Assembly (NCBI GenBank): GCA_016793875.1
Contig: JAEULG010000044.1
Location: 1 to 46,322 of the forward strand
Source of the DNA: Rhodospirillales bacterium
GTDB lineage: Bacteria > Pseudomonadota > Alphaproteobacteria > Rhodospirillales > Defluviicoccaceae
Direction of reading: 5' to 3'
Length of the DNA: 46,322 nucleotides
How positions within the stretch are numbered: position 1 is the first letter of the stretch; each line of letters starts with the position of its first letter. The position numbers were made by a program, and so were the translations under genes. Positions 33,068 through 42,304 of this stretch are shown piece after piece. The notes under the pieces are model-generated. The model saw only the letters and a list, made by a program, of their open reading frames with translations. It was not told where the DNA came from and did no database searches.

Positions 33068-35104
33068 ATGACCACGGTGATCAGCAAGGCCCCCGGCAGC
33101 AGCGCTGCGCCGGCGGAACTGGCGGCCGATCTGGTCAGCCAGTCGATCGTCATCCAGAACGTACAACCGCAGATCGATAATGGCCGCTGGCCGGTCAAGC
33201 GCGAGGTCGGCGACGATCTGGAGATCACCGCCGAGATCTTTCGCGACGGCCACGTCGTTCTTTCGGCGGTGATCCTGTGGCGCCGCGCCGACGAGGCGAC
33301 GTGGCGGCAGTCGCCTATGACCCAAATCAACCCCGGGCTCGACCTGTGGGCAGGCAGCATCCGGCTCACCGCAAACACCACTTACGTCTATACCATCGAG
33401 GCGTGGACCGATCATTACGAGACATGGTCGGGCGAGCTGGACAAGAAGGTCGCCGACGGTCAGACGGTGACCCTCGAGCTGATCGAGGGCCGGGCGCTGA
33501 TCGAGGCCGCGGCCACGCGCGCCGACGGCGATGACGGCGACCTGCTGACCGCCCTGCTGGCTTCGTTCGATCGCGCCGACGACCTGCGCCGGCACCGGCT
33601 GCTGCAGGCCGAGGACGTCAAGGCGGCGATGGGGCGCTGGCCCGACCGCTCGCAGGCAGTGCGCTATGATCGCGAGTTGAGGGTCTTTGTCGACCGCATC
33701 GAGGCGCGCTACGCCGCTTGGTACGAGATGTTCCACCGCTCGCAGGGCACGGTTCCCGGCAAGGGCGCCACCTTCGCCGACTGCGAGGAGCGGCTGCCCG
33801 AGATCCGGGCGATGGGCTTCGACGTCATCTACCTGGTGCCGATCCACCCGATCGGCCGGCTGCACCGCAAAGGCCCCAATAATTCGCTCACCGCCGGGCC
33901 GAACGATCCCGGCAGCCCCTACGCCATCGGCTCCGCCGACGGTGGCCACAAGGCGGTCAATCCCGAGCTGGGCACGCTTGCCGACTTCCGCCGTTTCGTC
34001 CGCGCCTGCCACGCGCAGGGGATGGAGGTGGCGCTCGATTTCGCCATCCAGTGCGCGCCGGACCATCCGTGGATCAAGGAACATCCGGAGTGGTTCATCT
34101 TCCGGCCGGACGGCACCATCAAGTACGCCGAGAATCCGCCGAAGAAGTATCAGGACATCGTCAACGTCAACTTCTACGGCCCGCACCAGGAAGCGCTCTG
34201 GCAGGAGCTTCTGTCCACCTTCCTCTTCTGGATCGAGCAGGGCGTGAAGATCTTCCGGGTGGACAACCCGCACACCAAGCCGGTGCCGTTCTGGGAGTGG
34301 CTGATCCGCGAGGTGCATAAGGTCGACCCCGAGGTCATCTTCCTCGCCGAGGCGTTCACCCGGCCGCGGGTGATGCAGATGCTGGCCAAGGTCGGCTTCA
34401 CCCAGTCTTACACCTACTTCACCTGGCGCAACTTCAAGGGCGAGATCATCGACTACCTCACCGAGCTGACCACCTCGCCGGTGAAGGACTACATGCGCCC
34501 GAACTTCTTCCCTTCTACCCCGGACATCAACCCGCCGTTCCTGCAGACCGGTGGCCGACCGGCGCACATGATCCGCTTCGCGCTGGCGGCGACGCTGTCC
34601 TCGGTCTACGGGATGTACAACAGCTACGAACTGTGCGAGGCGACCCCCGTTCCCGGCAAGGAGGAGTTCCTCAACTCCGAGAAATACGACTACAAGGTCT
34701 GGGATTGGGACCGACCGGGCAATATCAAGGACTTCGTCACCCGCATCAACGCCATCCGCCATGCCAACCCGGCGCTGCACGAGCTCGACAACCTGCGCTT
34801 CTATCCGGCCGACGACGACAACATCCTGTTCTACGGCAAGATGACCAAGGACCGCAGCAACATGGTCTTCGTCGTCGTCAACCTCGACCCATTCGATCCG
34901 CACGTGGCCGAGCTGGAGTTCCCGCTGGAGGCGATGGGCCTCAAGCAGGGCGACACCTTCCAGGTCGAGGAGCTGCTAACCGGCCGCAAGCATCTGTGGC
35001 ACGCGGCCAAGCAGGGGGTGAAGCTGGAACCCGCGGTCAACCCGGTGGAGATCTACCGCATCGGCTCCTGGGAGAAGGTGGACTTCCGCAGCCCCTGCTT
35101 CTGA
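33068..35104 (+). CDS. glgE: GlgE alpha-1,4-glucan:maltose-1-phosphate maltosyltransferase
   Basis: 678 residues, the normal GlgE length. It transfers maltosyl units from alpha-maltose-1-phosphate to alpha-1,4-glucan. N-terminal domain N and insert region S (about 20-220) start IQNVQPQIDNGRWPVKREVG. The catalytic GH13_3 domain has YLVPIHPIGRLHRKGPNNSL, the nucleophile Asp399 in FRVDNPHTKPVPFWEW, acid/base Glu428 in FLAEAFTRP, and STPDINPPFLQTGGRP. It lies 10 bp after the GH13 gene and last in the operon. glgB, treS and mak/pep2 are not in the window. Convergent with rnd (40 bp). Confidence 0.95.
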   Translation: MTTVISKAPGSSAAPAELAADLVSQSIVIQNVQPQIDNGRWPVKREVGDDLEITAEIFRDGHVVLSAVILWRRADEATWRQSPMTQINPGLDLWAGSIRLTANTTYVYTIEAWTDHYETWSGELDKKVADGQTVTLELIEGRALIEAAATRADGDDGDLLTALLASFDRADDLRRHRLLQAEDVKAAMGRWPDRSQAVRYDRELRVFVDRIEARYAAWYEMFHRSQGTVPGKGATFADCEERLPEIRAMGFDVIYLVPIHPIGRLHRKGPNNSLTAGPNDPGSPYAIGSADGGHKAVNPELGTLADFRRFVRACHAQGMEVALDFAIQCAPDHPWIKEHPEWFIFRPDGTIKYAENPPKKYQDIVNVNFYGPHQEALWQELLSTFLFWIEQGVKIFRVDNPHTKPVPFWEWLIREVHKVDPEVIFLAEAFTRPRVMQMLAKVGFTQSYTYFTWRNFKGEIIDYLTELTTSPVKDYMRPNFFPSTPDINPPFLQTGGRPAHMIRFALAATLSSVYGMYNSYELCEATPVPGKEEFLNSEKYDYKVWDWDRPGNIKDFVTRINAIRHANPALHELDNLRFYPADDDNILFYGKMTKDRSNMVFVVVNLDPFDPHVAELEFPLEAMGLKQGDTFQVEELLTGRKHLWHAAKQGVKLEPAVNPVEIYRIGSWEKVDFRSPCF

Positions 35105-35144
35105 GTCGTCGCCGCCGGGAAGGACCCAGCCGGAGCGGTGGGCT

Positions 35145-36326
35145 TCAGCCCGCCGCCGGCCCGTTGCCCGGCGGCATCGGTAGCAGCAGCAGCTTGCGGC
35201 CCCTGACCACCAGGGCGAGCTCGCCGGACCGCACCTTCAGCGCCGCCTCGCCGAACACCTGCCGGCGCCAGCCATGGAGAGCGGGGACGTCGGCATTCTC
35301 GCCGTCGGCGGCGATCGCTTCCACCTCGTCGGATGAGGCCAGCAGCCGCTGCGCCACGTCCGCTTCCTCACTCTTCAGCTTCAGCACCACCTTGAGCAGG
35401 TCGGCGACGGCGCCGACCCCGCGGGGGATTTCGCGGCGGACGTCGGTTTCCGGCCATTCCGCTTCCGGAACCGCAAGGCCGCGAGCCACCGCCGCCAGCA
35501 CCTCGGCACCTGTCGCACTCTCGGCGAACTTGCGGGCGAGGCCGCGGGTGCGAGCAAGTTCGTCCGGAGTCTTCGGCGTATGGTGGGCGATCTCCAACAG
35601 TGCCTCGTCGCGCACCACCCAGGCGCGGGGGATGTCGCGCGCCTGGGCATCCCGCTCCCGCCATGCCGCCAGCTCGCGCAGCACCGCCAGCATCCGGCCA
35701 TTGCCGCTGCGGCTGCGCACGCGGCGGAAGGCCTGCATCGGGGTGATCTCGTAGTTGGCGGCACTGGTGAGCTGGGCCATCTCCTCCGCCAGCCACTCGC
35801 CGCGCCCAGTGGTGCGCAGCCGCGCTGCCAGCTTGCGGTAGACGGGCAGCAGGTGGGCGACGTCGGCGATGGCGTACTCGGTCTGCCGGGCCGACAACGG
35901 GCGCAACGACCAGTCGGTGAAGCGTGAGCTCTTGTCGACACGCGCCTTTGCCAGTTTGCCGACCAGCGTCTCGTAGGATACCTGGTCGCCGAAGCCACAA
36001 ACCATGGCCGCGACCTGCGTATCGAAGACCGGCTGCGGCAGCACGCCCCCCATCAGCCGATGAAAGATCTCCAGATCCTGGCGGGCGGCGTGGAACACCT
36101 TCAGAATGTGTGGCGCCTGCAGCACCTTGAACAGCGGCGCCAGGTCCATGCCGGGAGCCAGCGGATCGATCGCCACCGCCTCCTCACCACCCGCAACCTG
36201 AGCAAGACAGAGCTTCGGCCAGTAGGTGCGCTCGCGCATGAATTCGGTGTCGACCGCGATCGCGTCAGTGGCCATAAGCCGCTGACAAAAGCCCTCGAGT
36301 TCCTCGGGTTGGGTGATCAGGGTCAT
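35145..36326 (-). CDS. rnd: Ribonuclease D
   Basis: 393 residues. 3'-5' exonuclease that matures tRNA and other small RNAs. The DEDDy exonuclease domain starts with AVDTEFMRERTYWPKLCLAQ (Asp26, Glu28); HAARQDLEIF and YAIADVAHLLPVY provide the remaining acidic residues and the Tyr. HRDC-like domains follow (about 205-380). The ATG at 36326 was chosen as the homologous start. It is divergent from aspS with a 177-bp gap, and its end lies 40 bp from glgE on the other strand. Confidence 0.94.
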   Translation of the reverse strand: MTLITQPEELEGFCQRLMATDAIAVDTEFMRERTYWPKLCLAQVAGGEEAVAIDPLAPGMDLAPLFKVLQAPHILKVFHAARQDLEIFHRLMGGVLPQPVFDTQVAAMVCGFGDQVSYETLVGKLAKARVDKSSRFTDWSLRPLSARQTEYAIADVAHLLPVYRKLAARLRTTGRGEWLAEEMAQLTSAANYEITPMQAFRRVRSRSGNGRMLAVLRELAAWRERDAQARDIPRAWVVRDEALLEIAHHTPKTPDELARTRGLARKFAESATGAEVLAAVARGLAVPEAEWPETDVRREIPRGVGAVADLLKVVLKLKSEEADVAQRLLASSDEVEAIAADGENADVPALHGWRRQVFGEAALKVRSGELALVVRGRKLLLLPMPPGNGPAAG

Positions 36327-36503
36327 GGACGACAAGCTATACTGCCAGCCGCGCGCGGAAAAGGCTGAACAGGGGAACCGATGCCGTATTCTGCAACGTC
36401 CGGGTGAGGATTGGCAAACCTTGACAAAGGCCCCCCGCAATGCCCTTTACCGGCGGTGCGGATTCCAGCGCATCCGGCTCCCCATCAAGTCGAGGTTCAG
36501 CTT

Positions 36504-38300
36504 ATGCATCCCTATCGCACCCATACCTGCGGCGCCTTGCGCCTTGCCGACGAAGGCGCCGAGATCCGCCTGTCGGGATGGGTGCACCGCAAGCGCGATC
36601 ACGGGAACCTGCTGTTCATCGACGTGCGCGACCACTGGGGGATAACCCAGTGCGTCATCGACGCCGCCCACCCCAGCTTCGCCGAGGCAACGGCGGTGCG
36701 TCCGGAAAGCGTCGTCACCGTCACCGGCCGGGTGATCTGCCGCTCGCCGGAGACCATCAACCCGGCGCTGCCGACCGGCGGGATCGAGGTCGGGATCGAC
36801 GTCTTCTGCGTCGAATCGCCGGCCGAGGTGCTGCCGCTGCAGGTGGCGGGCGATATCGAGTACGGCGAGGAGGTGCGTCTGCGCTACCGCTTCCTCGACC
36901 TGCGGCGCGAGCGGCTGCATAACAACATCGTGCTGCGTTCGCGGATCATCGCCTCGCTGCGCAACCGGATGCTGGCGGCCGATTTTCTCGAGTTCCAGAC
37001 GCCGATCCTGACGGCCTCGTCGCCCGAGGGAGCGCGCGACTACCTTGTGCCGGCCCGCAACCACCCCGGCAGGTTCTACGCGCTGCCGCAGGCGCCGCAG
37101 CAGTTCAAGCAGCTGCTGATGGCCTCCGGCTTCGACCGCTACTTCCAGATCGCCCCGTGCTTCCGCGACGAGGACGCCCGCGCCGACCGCTCGCCCGGGG
37201 AGTTCTACCAGCTCGACTTCGAGATGGCGTTCGCCACCCAGGAGGATGTGTTCGCCGCGATCGAGCCGGTACTGGCCGGTCTGTTCGAGGAGTTCGCCGG
37301 CGAGCGCCGGGTCACGCCGCCGCCGTTTCCGCGCCTGCCGTTCGACGAGAGCTTGCTGCGCTACGGCTCGGACAAGCCCGACCTGCGCAACCCGCTGATC
37401 ATCGCCGATGTCACCGAAGCGTTCCGCGGCAGCGGCTTCGGCCTGTTCGCCAAGCTGGTGGCGACCGGCGCGCTGGTGCGTGCCGTTCCCGCCCCCGGCG
37501 CCGCCGCGCGGCCGCGCGCCTTTTTCGACAAGCTCAACGAGTGGGCTCGCGAGGAAGGCATGGGCGGCCTCGGCTACATCGTCCGCGATGGCGACGCGGC
37601 CAAGGGGCCCATAGCCAAGAACCTGGAGCCGGAGCGCACCGCAGACGTGTTCGCCGCGGCAGGGATATCGCCGGGGGACGCAGTGTTCCTCGTCTGCCAG
37701 CCGAAGGCGAAGGCGGAGAAGTTCGCCGGGCTGGTCCGCGAGCGGCTGTGCGACCTGCTGGAGCTGCGTGAGAAGAATGCTTTCCGCTTCTGCTGGATCG
37801 TCGATTTTCCAATGTACGAGCGCAACGAGGAGACCGGACTGATCGAGTTCAGCCACAACCCCTTTTCGATGCCGCAGGGCGGCATGCGCGCTCTGCTGGA
37901 GGACGACCCGCTAGCCATCAAGGCGTTCCAGTACGACATCGTCTGCAACGGCGTCGAGCTGTCGTCGGGGGCGATCCGCAACCATCGCCCCGACATCATG
38001 CTCAAGGCGTTCGCCATTGCCGGCTACGGCGAGGACGAGGTGCGCAAGCGCTTCGGTGGCCTGTTCCACGCCTTCGAGTTCGGCGCGCCGCCGCACGGCG
38101 GCTCGGCGCCGGGAATAGACCGGATGGTGATGCTGCTCGCCGACGAGCCGAACATCCGCGAGGTCATCGCCTTCCCGATGAACCAGCGGGCCGAGGATCT
38201 GCTGATGGGCGCTCCGGCGGAGGTCGAGCCGCGGCGGCTGAAGGAACTGCACATCCGCCTCGACCTGCCGGCCAAGAAGGCGGGGACGCCAGCAGCCTGA
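36504..38300 (+). CDS. aspS: Aspartyl-tRNA synthetase
   Basis: 598 residues, the bacterial-type AspRS length. The N-terminal OB anticodon-binding domain (about 15-110) starts [20 protein letters not shown]; then class II motif 1, motif 2 [20 protein letters not shown] (near 217-236), a GAD-type insertion (about 300-430), and motif 3 [20 protein letters not shown]. Attaches Asp to tRNA; many alphaproteobacterial forms are non-discriminating and also charge tRNA-Asn when GatCAB is present, not resolvable here. Upstream holds a perfect TTGACA at 36421-36426. ATG 36504 is the standard start. Confidence 0.97.
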   Translation: MHPYRTHTCGALRLADEGAEIRLSGWVHRKRDHGNLLFIDVRDHWGITQCVIDAAHPSFAEATAVRPESVVTVTGRVICRSPETINPALPTGGIEVGIDVFCVESPAEVLPLQVAGDIEYGEEVRLRYRFLDLRRERLHNNIVLRSRIIASLRNRMLAADFLEFQTPILTASSPEGARDYLVPARNHPGRFYALPQAPQQFKQLLMASGFDRYFQIAPCFRDEDARADRSPGEFYQLDFEMAFATQEDVFAAIEPVLAGLFEEFAGERRVTPPPFPRLPFDESLLRYGSDKPDLRNPLIIADVTEAFRGSGFGLFAKLVATGALVRAVPAPGAAARPRAFFDKLNEWAREEGMGGLGYIVRDGDAAKGPIAKNLEPERTADVFAAAGISPGDAVFLVCQPKAKAEKFAGLVRERLCDLLELREKNAFRFCWIVDFPMYERNEETGLIEFSHNPFSMPQGGMRALLEDDPLAIKAFQYDIVCNGVELSSGAIRNHRPDIMLKAFAIAGYGEDEVRKRFGGLFHAFEFGAPPHGGSAPGIDRMVMLLADEPNIREVIAFPMNQRAEDLLMGAPAEVEPRRLKELHIRLDLPAKKAGTPAA

Positions 38301-38336
38301 CCGGGCGCGTTGTCCCCGTCCAGGGCCGCCTGTCCA

Positions 38337-38366
38337 GGGTGCCCGATGCGGATGCCTCGGGCGCCC
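38337..38366. terminator. Hairpin between aspS and the DUF4136 gene
   Basis: GGGTGCCCGA and TCGGGCGCCC form a 10-bp stem (one G-T pair) around a 10-base loop, between two convergent genes. No clear U-run. It may serve both genes. Confidence 0.4.
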
Positions 38367-38377
38367 CTCGCCGGGCA

Positions 38378-39001
38378 TTACTGGATCAGCGGATCCGGCA
38401 TCTCGTCGAGGGCCCGGTAAACCGCTCCCTCGATCTTGTCGGCAGTCTGGGTGCTGTCGAGGACATCCTTGCCGATGCCGCGCCACAGCACGCCCCGCGT
38501 CTTCGCATTGAGGAAGACGATCCGGAACGTCTCCTCCGGTTTGCGGTAGCTCTCCATGTCGTCATAGGCTTCCGTCTGCGATTCGGTGACGCCCTCGGAA
38601 CTGCCGACGCTGATGCCAAAGCCCTCGACGCCGAGGGGACCCGGGTCGGAGCGGTTGCGATCGATGTAGGCATTGCTGAAGGCGACGAGGAAGTCCGCCG
38701 GCTGCCCCTGCTGATAGCCCTTCTGCGCGAGATCGTCGTTGACCGCCTGCTCCACCTCGTAGCGGGTCGAGGACGCCATCGTCGGATCGTAGCCGAGGCG
38801 GTACTGCACCATCTCTTCCGGCGTCAGCCAGCGGTAATTGCGGTGGTCAGAGGTCACGACGGGAGCCTCCTCCGCGTAGACATTGGCCGTGGTCTGGTTG
38901 GCGATTGCCACGTCCTCAGACGTCAGCTTGGGCGACTTCTGGCACCCGCCCAGCATCGCCACCGCCACCAGCCCCGCCAGGACACCGCTCACCGCACGCA
39001 T
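38378..39001 (-). CDS. DUF4136-family lipoprotein
   Basis: 207 residues. Signal MRAVSGVLAGLVAVAMLGGC with lipobox LGGC (Cys20). The mature protein has the DUF4136 pattern: EVEQAVNDDLAQKGYQQGQ with ADFLVAFSNAY, and near the end FRIVFLNAKTRGVLWRGIGK. The family is outer-membrane or periplasmic-facing, function unknown. The ATG at 39001 follows a strong GGAGGG; a longer frame would put 11 residues before the signal. Convergent with aspS. Confidence 0.9.
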   Translation of the reverse strand: MRAVSGVLAGLVAVAMLGGCQKSPKLTSEDVAIANQTTANVYAEEAPVVTSDHRNYRWLTPEEMVQYRLGYDPTMASSTRYEVEQAVNDDLAQKGYQQGQPADFLVAFSNAYIDRNRSDPGPLGVEGFGISVGSSEGVTESQTEAYDDMESYRKPEETFRIVFLNAKTRGVLWRGIGKDVLDSTQTADKIEGAVYRALDEMPDPLIQ

Positions 39002-39209
39002 TTTTCCCTCCGCTTTGGCCGACGCCGGACGCATCGGTCGTGGTCGAGGCCGCGCAGTTGCACCGGACCCGCAAACCCCGCATGCAGACGCAAACAGGTA
39101 CGCGCACGGACAGCCGCTTGGCTCCGTCGCGCGCAGCCCTTACGCCAGCATTTCCCGATTGTCCAGCTACCGCCGCTGCTTCGGGCGCGGACCTCTCACA
39201 ACCGTCGCC

Positions 39210-40019
39210 TCAGAACCCCCACTCCACCCGTTCGGGGTGCCGCTGCTCCTCGGGAATTGGCTCAACCTTCATCCGCCGGTACTCGACCATGATGCGATCG
39301 TACGTGCCATCGGCCCTGATCTGCGCGAAGGCCGATCGCCAGCGGTCGGTCTCGGCCTGGGAGACATCGCGGGATGCCGCGAAGTAGATGGGTGAACGGC
39401 GGACAAGTGCGCCGATGTTGAGCATCGTTGCGTCACCGCCGATCTCACGCCAGCTGAACAGCACCATCAGCCGCGGCGCCAGCCAAGCGTCGATGCGCCG
39501 GTCGCGCAGCTTCATGGCGTTGACCCATTCCTCGCTTGCTGGCTCGATACGTGTGAACGCGTGCTCGCGCAGCAGGGCTTCCGCGCCGCTGGTCCGCAGC
39601 ACGCCGGTGGGCCGGTCCTTGACGCGGTCGAGGCTGCTGACATCGACGCCGGCGCCGCCGACCAGCACCAGATCATCGGTGACGATCTCGACCATCCAGT
39701 TATAGAGCGGTTCGCGCTCCGGCGAGCGGGTGAGCGCGAGGATGCCGATGTTGGGCCCGGCCTTGGCCAGCTCCTGTGCATGCGTCCAGCCCATGAACTC
39801 GATGTCGCCGGAATGGCCGATGCGATGCGCCATCTCGCGGACCGCCCGGTAGACGATGCCGCGCGGCTCGCCGATCTCGGAGACGGTGGGGGGCGGTTGG
39901 TGATAGGTGAACGGCGGCAATTCTGCCGCCAGCAGGCGGAGCTCGGCGGCCAGGGCCGATGGCACCATGGCGCCGACCAGGATCAGCCCCAACGCTGCCC
40001 GGATGATCGCATTTCTCAT
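39210..40019 (-). CDS. Periplasmic solute-binding protein (family 3-like)
   Basis: 269 residues. Signal peptide RAALGLILVGAMVPSALA, then a periplasmic-binding fold of the SBP_bac_3 type: LRLLAAELPPFTYHQP, GIVYRAVREMAHRIGHSGDI, and the domain-closing SPIYFAASRDVSQAETDRWR. Such proteins are receptors for amino-acid ABC importers or act alone in signalling; no permease is adjacent, so it is orphaned here. I chose the ATG at 40019, about 10 bases from GGGGAGG, over 40028, which is only 1 base from it. A loose operon with the upstream UspA-like gene (49 bp) is possible. Confidence 0.85.
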   Translation of the reverse strand: MRNAIIRAALGLILVGAMVPSALAAELRLLAAELPPFTYHQPPPTVSEIGEPRGIVYRAVREMAHRIGHSGDIEFMGWTHAQELAKAGPNIGILALTRSPEREPLYNWMVEIVTDDLVLVGGAGVDVSSLDRVKDRPTGVLRTSGAEALLREHAFTRIEPASEEWVNAMKLRDRRIDAWLAPRLMVLFSWREIGGDATMLNIGALVRRSPIYFAASRDVSQAETDRWRSAFAQIRADGTYDRIMVEYRRMKVEPIPEEQRHPERVEWGF

Positions 40020-40068
40020 CGCGCGCATTCCTCCCCAACGAAGCGGGACGGGACTGCCACGAAGCTGC

Positions 40069-40578
40069 TCATGACAGCCTCAGCAGCAGCACATCGCAGG
40101 GCAGGTGGTGAATGATGCCGTCGATCGCCGACGGCATGAAGAGTGCCAGCCCGTGGCGATGATGGGCTCCGCACACCAGCAGGTCGACCGATAGCTCGTG
40201 CGCGGTGCGGACGATCTGGCGAGGGATGGAGCCTGACGCCGCTACCGAGATGCCGACCTCGGCTTCGCCCAGATGCCCCGCGATCTCCTGGAGAAATTGC
40301 TCCGCCTGCACGATCAGCCGGTCGTCGGTGGAGAATGGCACCGGCTGCGGCTCGGTCTGGCTGCCACCGCCGGTCGCAGCTGCGTTCTTGCCGCCAGCAC
40401 CGAGCCCGAAGAGCGGGACGTCGACCTCGCCGCCGCTGGTGAGCGCCCGCTGATCGACGACGTGCATCAGCGTCAGCCGGGCGCCGTGGCGCTGGGCGAT
40501 GGCGAGGCCACGGGCGGCCAGCGCCGCGGCATCGTCCGTCTGATCGACCGCGGCCATGACGTGACGGTATAAGCCCAT
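40069..40578 (-). CDS. UspA-like universal stress protein
   Basis: 169 residues in one USP domain. Begins MGLYRHVMAAVDQTDDAAAL after a strong GGAGGTGAG ribosome site, with a middle loop rich in Gly and Ala, and ends VCGAHHRHGLALFMPS with DVLLLRLS. The ATP-binding G-x2-G-x9-G pattern is not clear; the GAHHRHG form resembles E. coli UspA, which does not bind ATP. Role in stress survival is by family analogy. It is 43 bp downstream of the GntP permease on the same strand, suggesting co-expression. Confidence 0.88.
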   Translation of the reverse strand: MGLYRHVMAAVDQTDDAAALAARGLAIAQRHGARLTLMHVVDQRALTSGGEVDVPLFGLGAGGKNAAATGGGSQTEPQPVPFSTDDRLIVQAEQFLQEIAGHLGEAEVGISVAASGSIPRQIVRTAHELSVDLLVCGAHHRHGLALFMPSAIDGIIHHLPCDVLLLRLS

Positions 40579-40621
40579 GCGCTCACCTCCGGTCAAGTGC
40601 CTGCCGTGTGCGGCATGGCAA

Positions 40622-42010
40622 TCAGAACGCTCCGAACGTCAGGCCCAGCAGGATGACGACTATGGTCGCGCAGGCGGTGATCACGCTGCTGACAACGAAG
40701 ATGTCGAGGAACGACTGCCTGTGGTTGAGGCCGCAGATGGCCAGCAGGGTGATGACGGCGCCGTTGTGCGGCAGGGTGTCGAAGCTGCCGCAGGCCATCG
40801 CCGCGACCCGGTGCAGCAGGTCGACGCTGATCCCATAATTATGGGCCGCCGCCACCAGTTGCTCGCCGATCGCCGAGAGGGCGATCGAGAGGCCGCCGGA
40901 AGCGGAGCCGGTAATGCCGGCGAGCGAGCTGACCGAGATGAACGTGAGCCACACCGGATTGGTGGTGATGTGGGTCATCGCCTCGCGGACGATGATGAAT
41001 GCCGGCAGCGAGGCGATGACGTTGCCGTAGCCCACCTCCGAAGCGGTGTTGAAGATCGGCAGCATCGAGCCAAAGGTGCCCTTGTTGATCGTATCGACAA
41101 GGTTGGCGAACCGCGACCAGTTGATGGCGATGCAGACGATGCAGGCGATGATCAGCGCGACGATGATCGCCCACAGGCCGAGGACCGCCGACAGCTTGGT
41201 CGCGCCGAACTTGGGCTGCGCCAGGAAGTCGGTATCGGATGCCGGCAGCACGTAGTTCGACATCACGTAGTTCAGGGCAATGACGACGAGGATCGGCGTC
41301 AACGCGATGAGGAACGACGGCGCATTGTCGTGCGCCGTCGGCACCGCGGTGGCGTCGTCATGATCGCCGTAGCCTTCGCCGCGGTTGTTGGCAGCTCGCG
41401 CCCGCCAGTTCAGCCACAGCATGCCGACGCCGAACTCGAGCAGACCGCCGATGATGCCGAGCCCCGGCGCCGCCCCGGTGGTCGTGCCGAAGAACGGCGC
41501 CGGAATGGCGTTCTGGATGGCCGGAGTATAGGGCAGTGCGGTCATCGTGAAGGTGAATGAGCCGAGCGCGATGGCCCCCGGCAGCAGCCGCTTCGGCGTG
41601 TTTGACGTCCGTAGCAACGCGGCGCCGATGGGATAGACCGCAAACGCGACGACGAACAGCGATACGCCGCCGTAGGTGAGGATGGCACAGGCGAGGACGA
41701 CGGCGAGCAGCGCCTGATGGGCACCGACCTTCCGGGCAATCGTTTCGGCGATTACCCGGGCGGAGCCTGAGTCATCCATCAGCTTGCCAAAGATCGCCCC
41801 GAGCAGAAACAGCGGGAAGAATTTCGCCAGATACTTTCCCAGCTCGACCATGAACACTTGCGTGTAAGTGCCGAGGAGGGGTGAATCCAACCCGCTGAAC
41901 AAGACGGCCAACGTCGCACAGATCGGCGCAAGGATCAAAACATTGATCCCTCGGTATGCCAGATACATCAGCAACGCGAGGGAGAAGACGATACCGACGA
42001 CACCGATCAT
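40622..42010 (-). CDS. GntP-family organic acid permease
   Basis: 462 residues, about 12 membrane helices. GntP-family features: PLFLLGAIFGKLMDDSGSA, TMTALPYTPAIQNAIP, SSLAGITGSASGGLSIALSA and the end IVVILLGLTFGAF. Members carry gluconate, and some are annotated as D-beta-hydroxybutyrate permeases; with PHA genes in this genome, 3-hydroxybutyrate uptake or release is a tempting idea but specificity is not readable. It is followed on the same strand by the UspA-like gene. A near-perfect 21-bp palindrome 130 bp before its start may be an operator. Confidence 0.9.
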   Translation of the reverse strand: MIGVVGIVFSLALLMYLAYRGINVLILAPICATLAVLFSGLDSPLLGTYTQVFMVELGKYLAKFFPLFLLGAIFGKLMDDSGSARVIAETIARKVGAHQALLAVVLACAILTYGGVSLFVVAFAVYPIGAALLRTSNTPKRLLPGAIALGSFTFTMTALPYTPAIQNAIPAPFFGTTTGAAPGLGIIGGLLEFGVGMLWLNWRARAANNRGEGYGDHDDATAVPTAHDNAPSFLIALTPILVVIALNYVMSNYVLPASDTDFLAQPKFGATKLSAVLGLWAIIVALIIACIVCIAINWSRFANLVDTINKGTFGSMLPIFNTASEVGYGNVIASLPAFIIVREAMTHITTNPVWLTFISVSSLAGITGSASGGLSIALSAIGEQLVAAAHNYGISVDLLHRVAAMACGSFDTLPHNGAVITLLAICGLNHRQSFLDIFVVSSVITACATIVVILLGLTFGAF

Positions 42011-42139
42011 TGGCTCAAGCCTCGCCTAGTGTTGCAGCCGCGGTTCCGAAGCAAGGAAGACGACTGTGCAGCGCGCCATATCCGCGCCCACGGGGCGTAG
42101 AGTCCTGGCGGCGGCGCTTCAGCGCTTCCGGGTTCGCCA

Positions 42140-42160
42140 CTGCCAACGACTCGTTGGCAG
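42140..42160. promoter_or_regulatory. 21-bp palindrome upstream of the GntP permease
   Basis: CTGCCAACG and CGTTGGCAG are perfect 9-base arms with ACT between them. It lies 130-150 bases before the permease start in a 294-bp gap with no gene. The size and symmetry are typical of a dimeric repressor site such as LacI or GntR type. No U-run follows on either strand, so it is not an obvious terminator. Confidence 0.5.
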
Positions 42161-42304
42161 CAAATCCAGTCCTGTTGAGTCCGCGCGAACACCGCCGACA
42201 GGCGGCTTCCGTGGAGGTCTCCCTGAGTCGTTCTTACGACTTATTTCAGTTCTCTTTACCTGAAGCCGGTCGGGCGGAAAAGAGTCTTGTTGGTCAGTGT
42301 TCGC

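Noticed and set aside
32975..34903. Minus-strand frame of 642 codons opposite the GH13 enzyme and glgE.
   Set aside because: GlgE and the GH13 enzyme have complete catalytic motifs on the plus strand; this is an antisense shadow.
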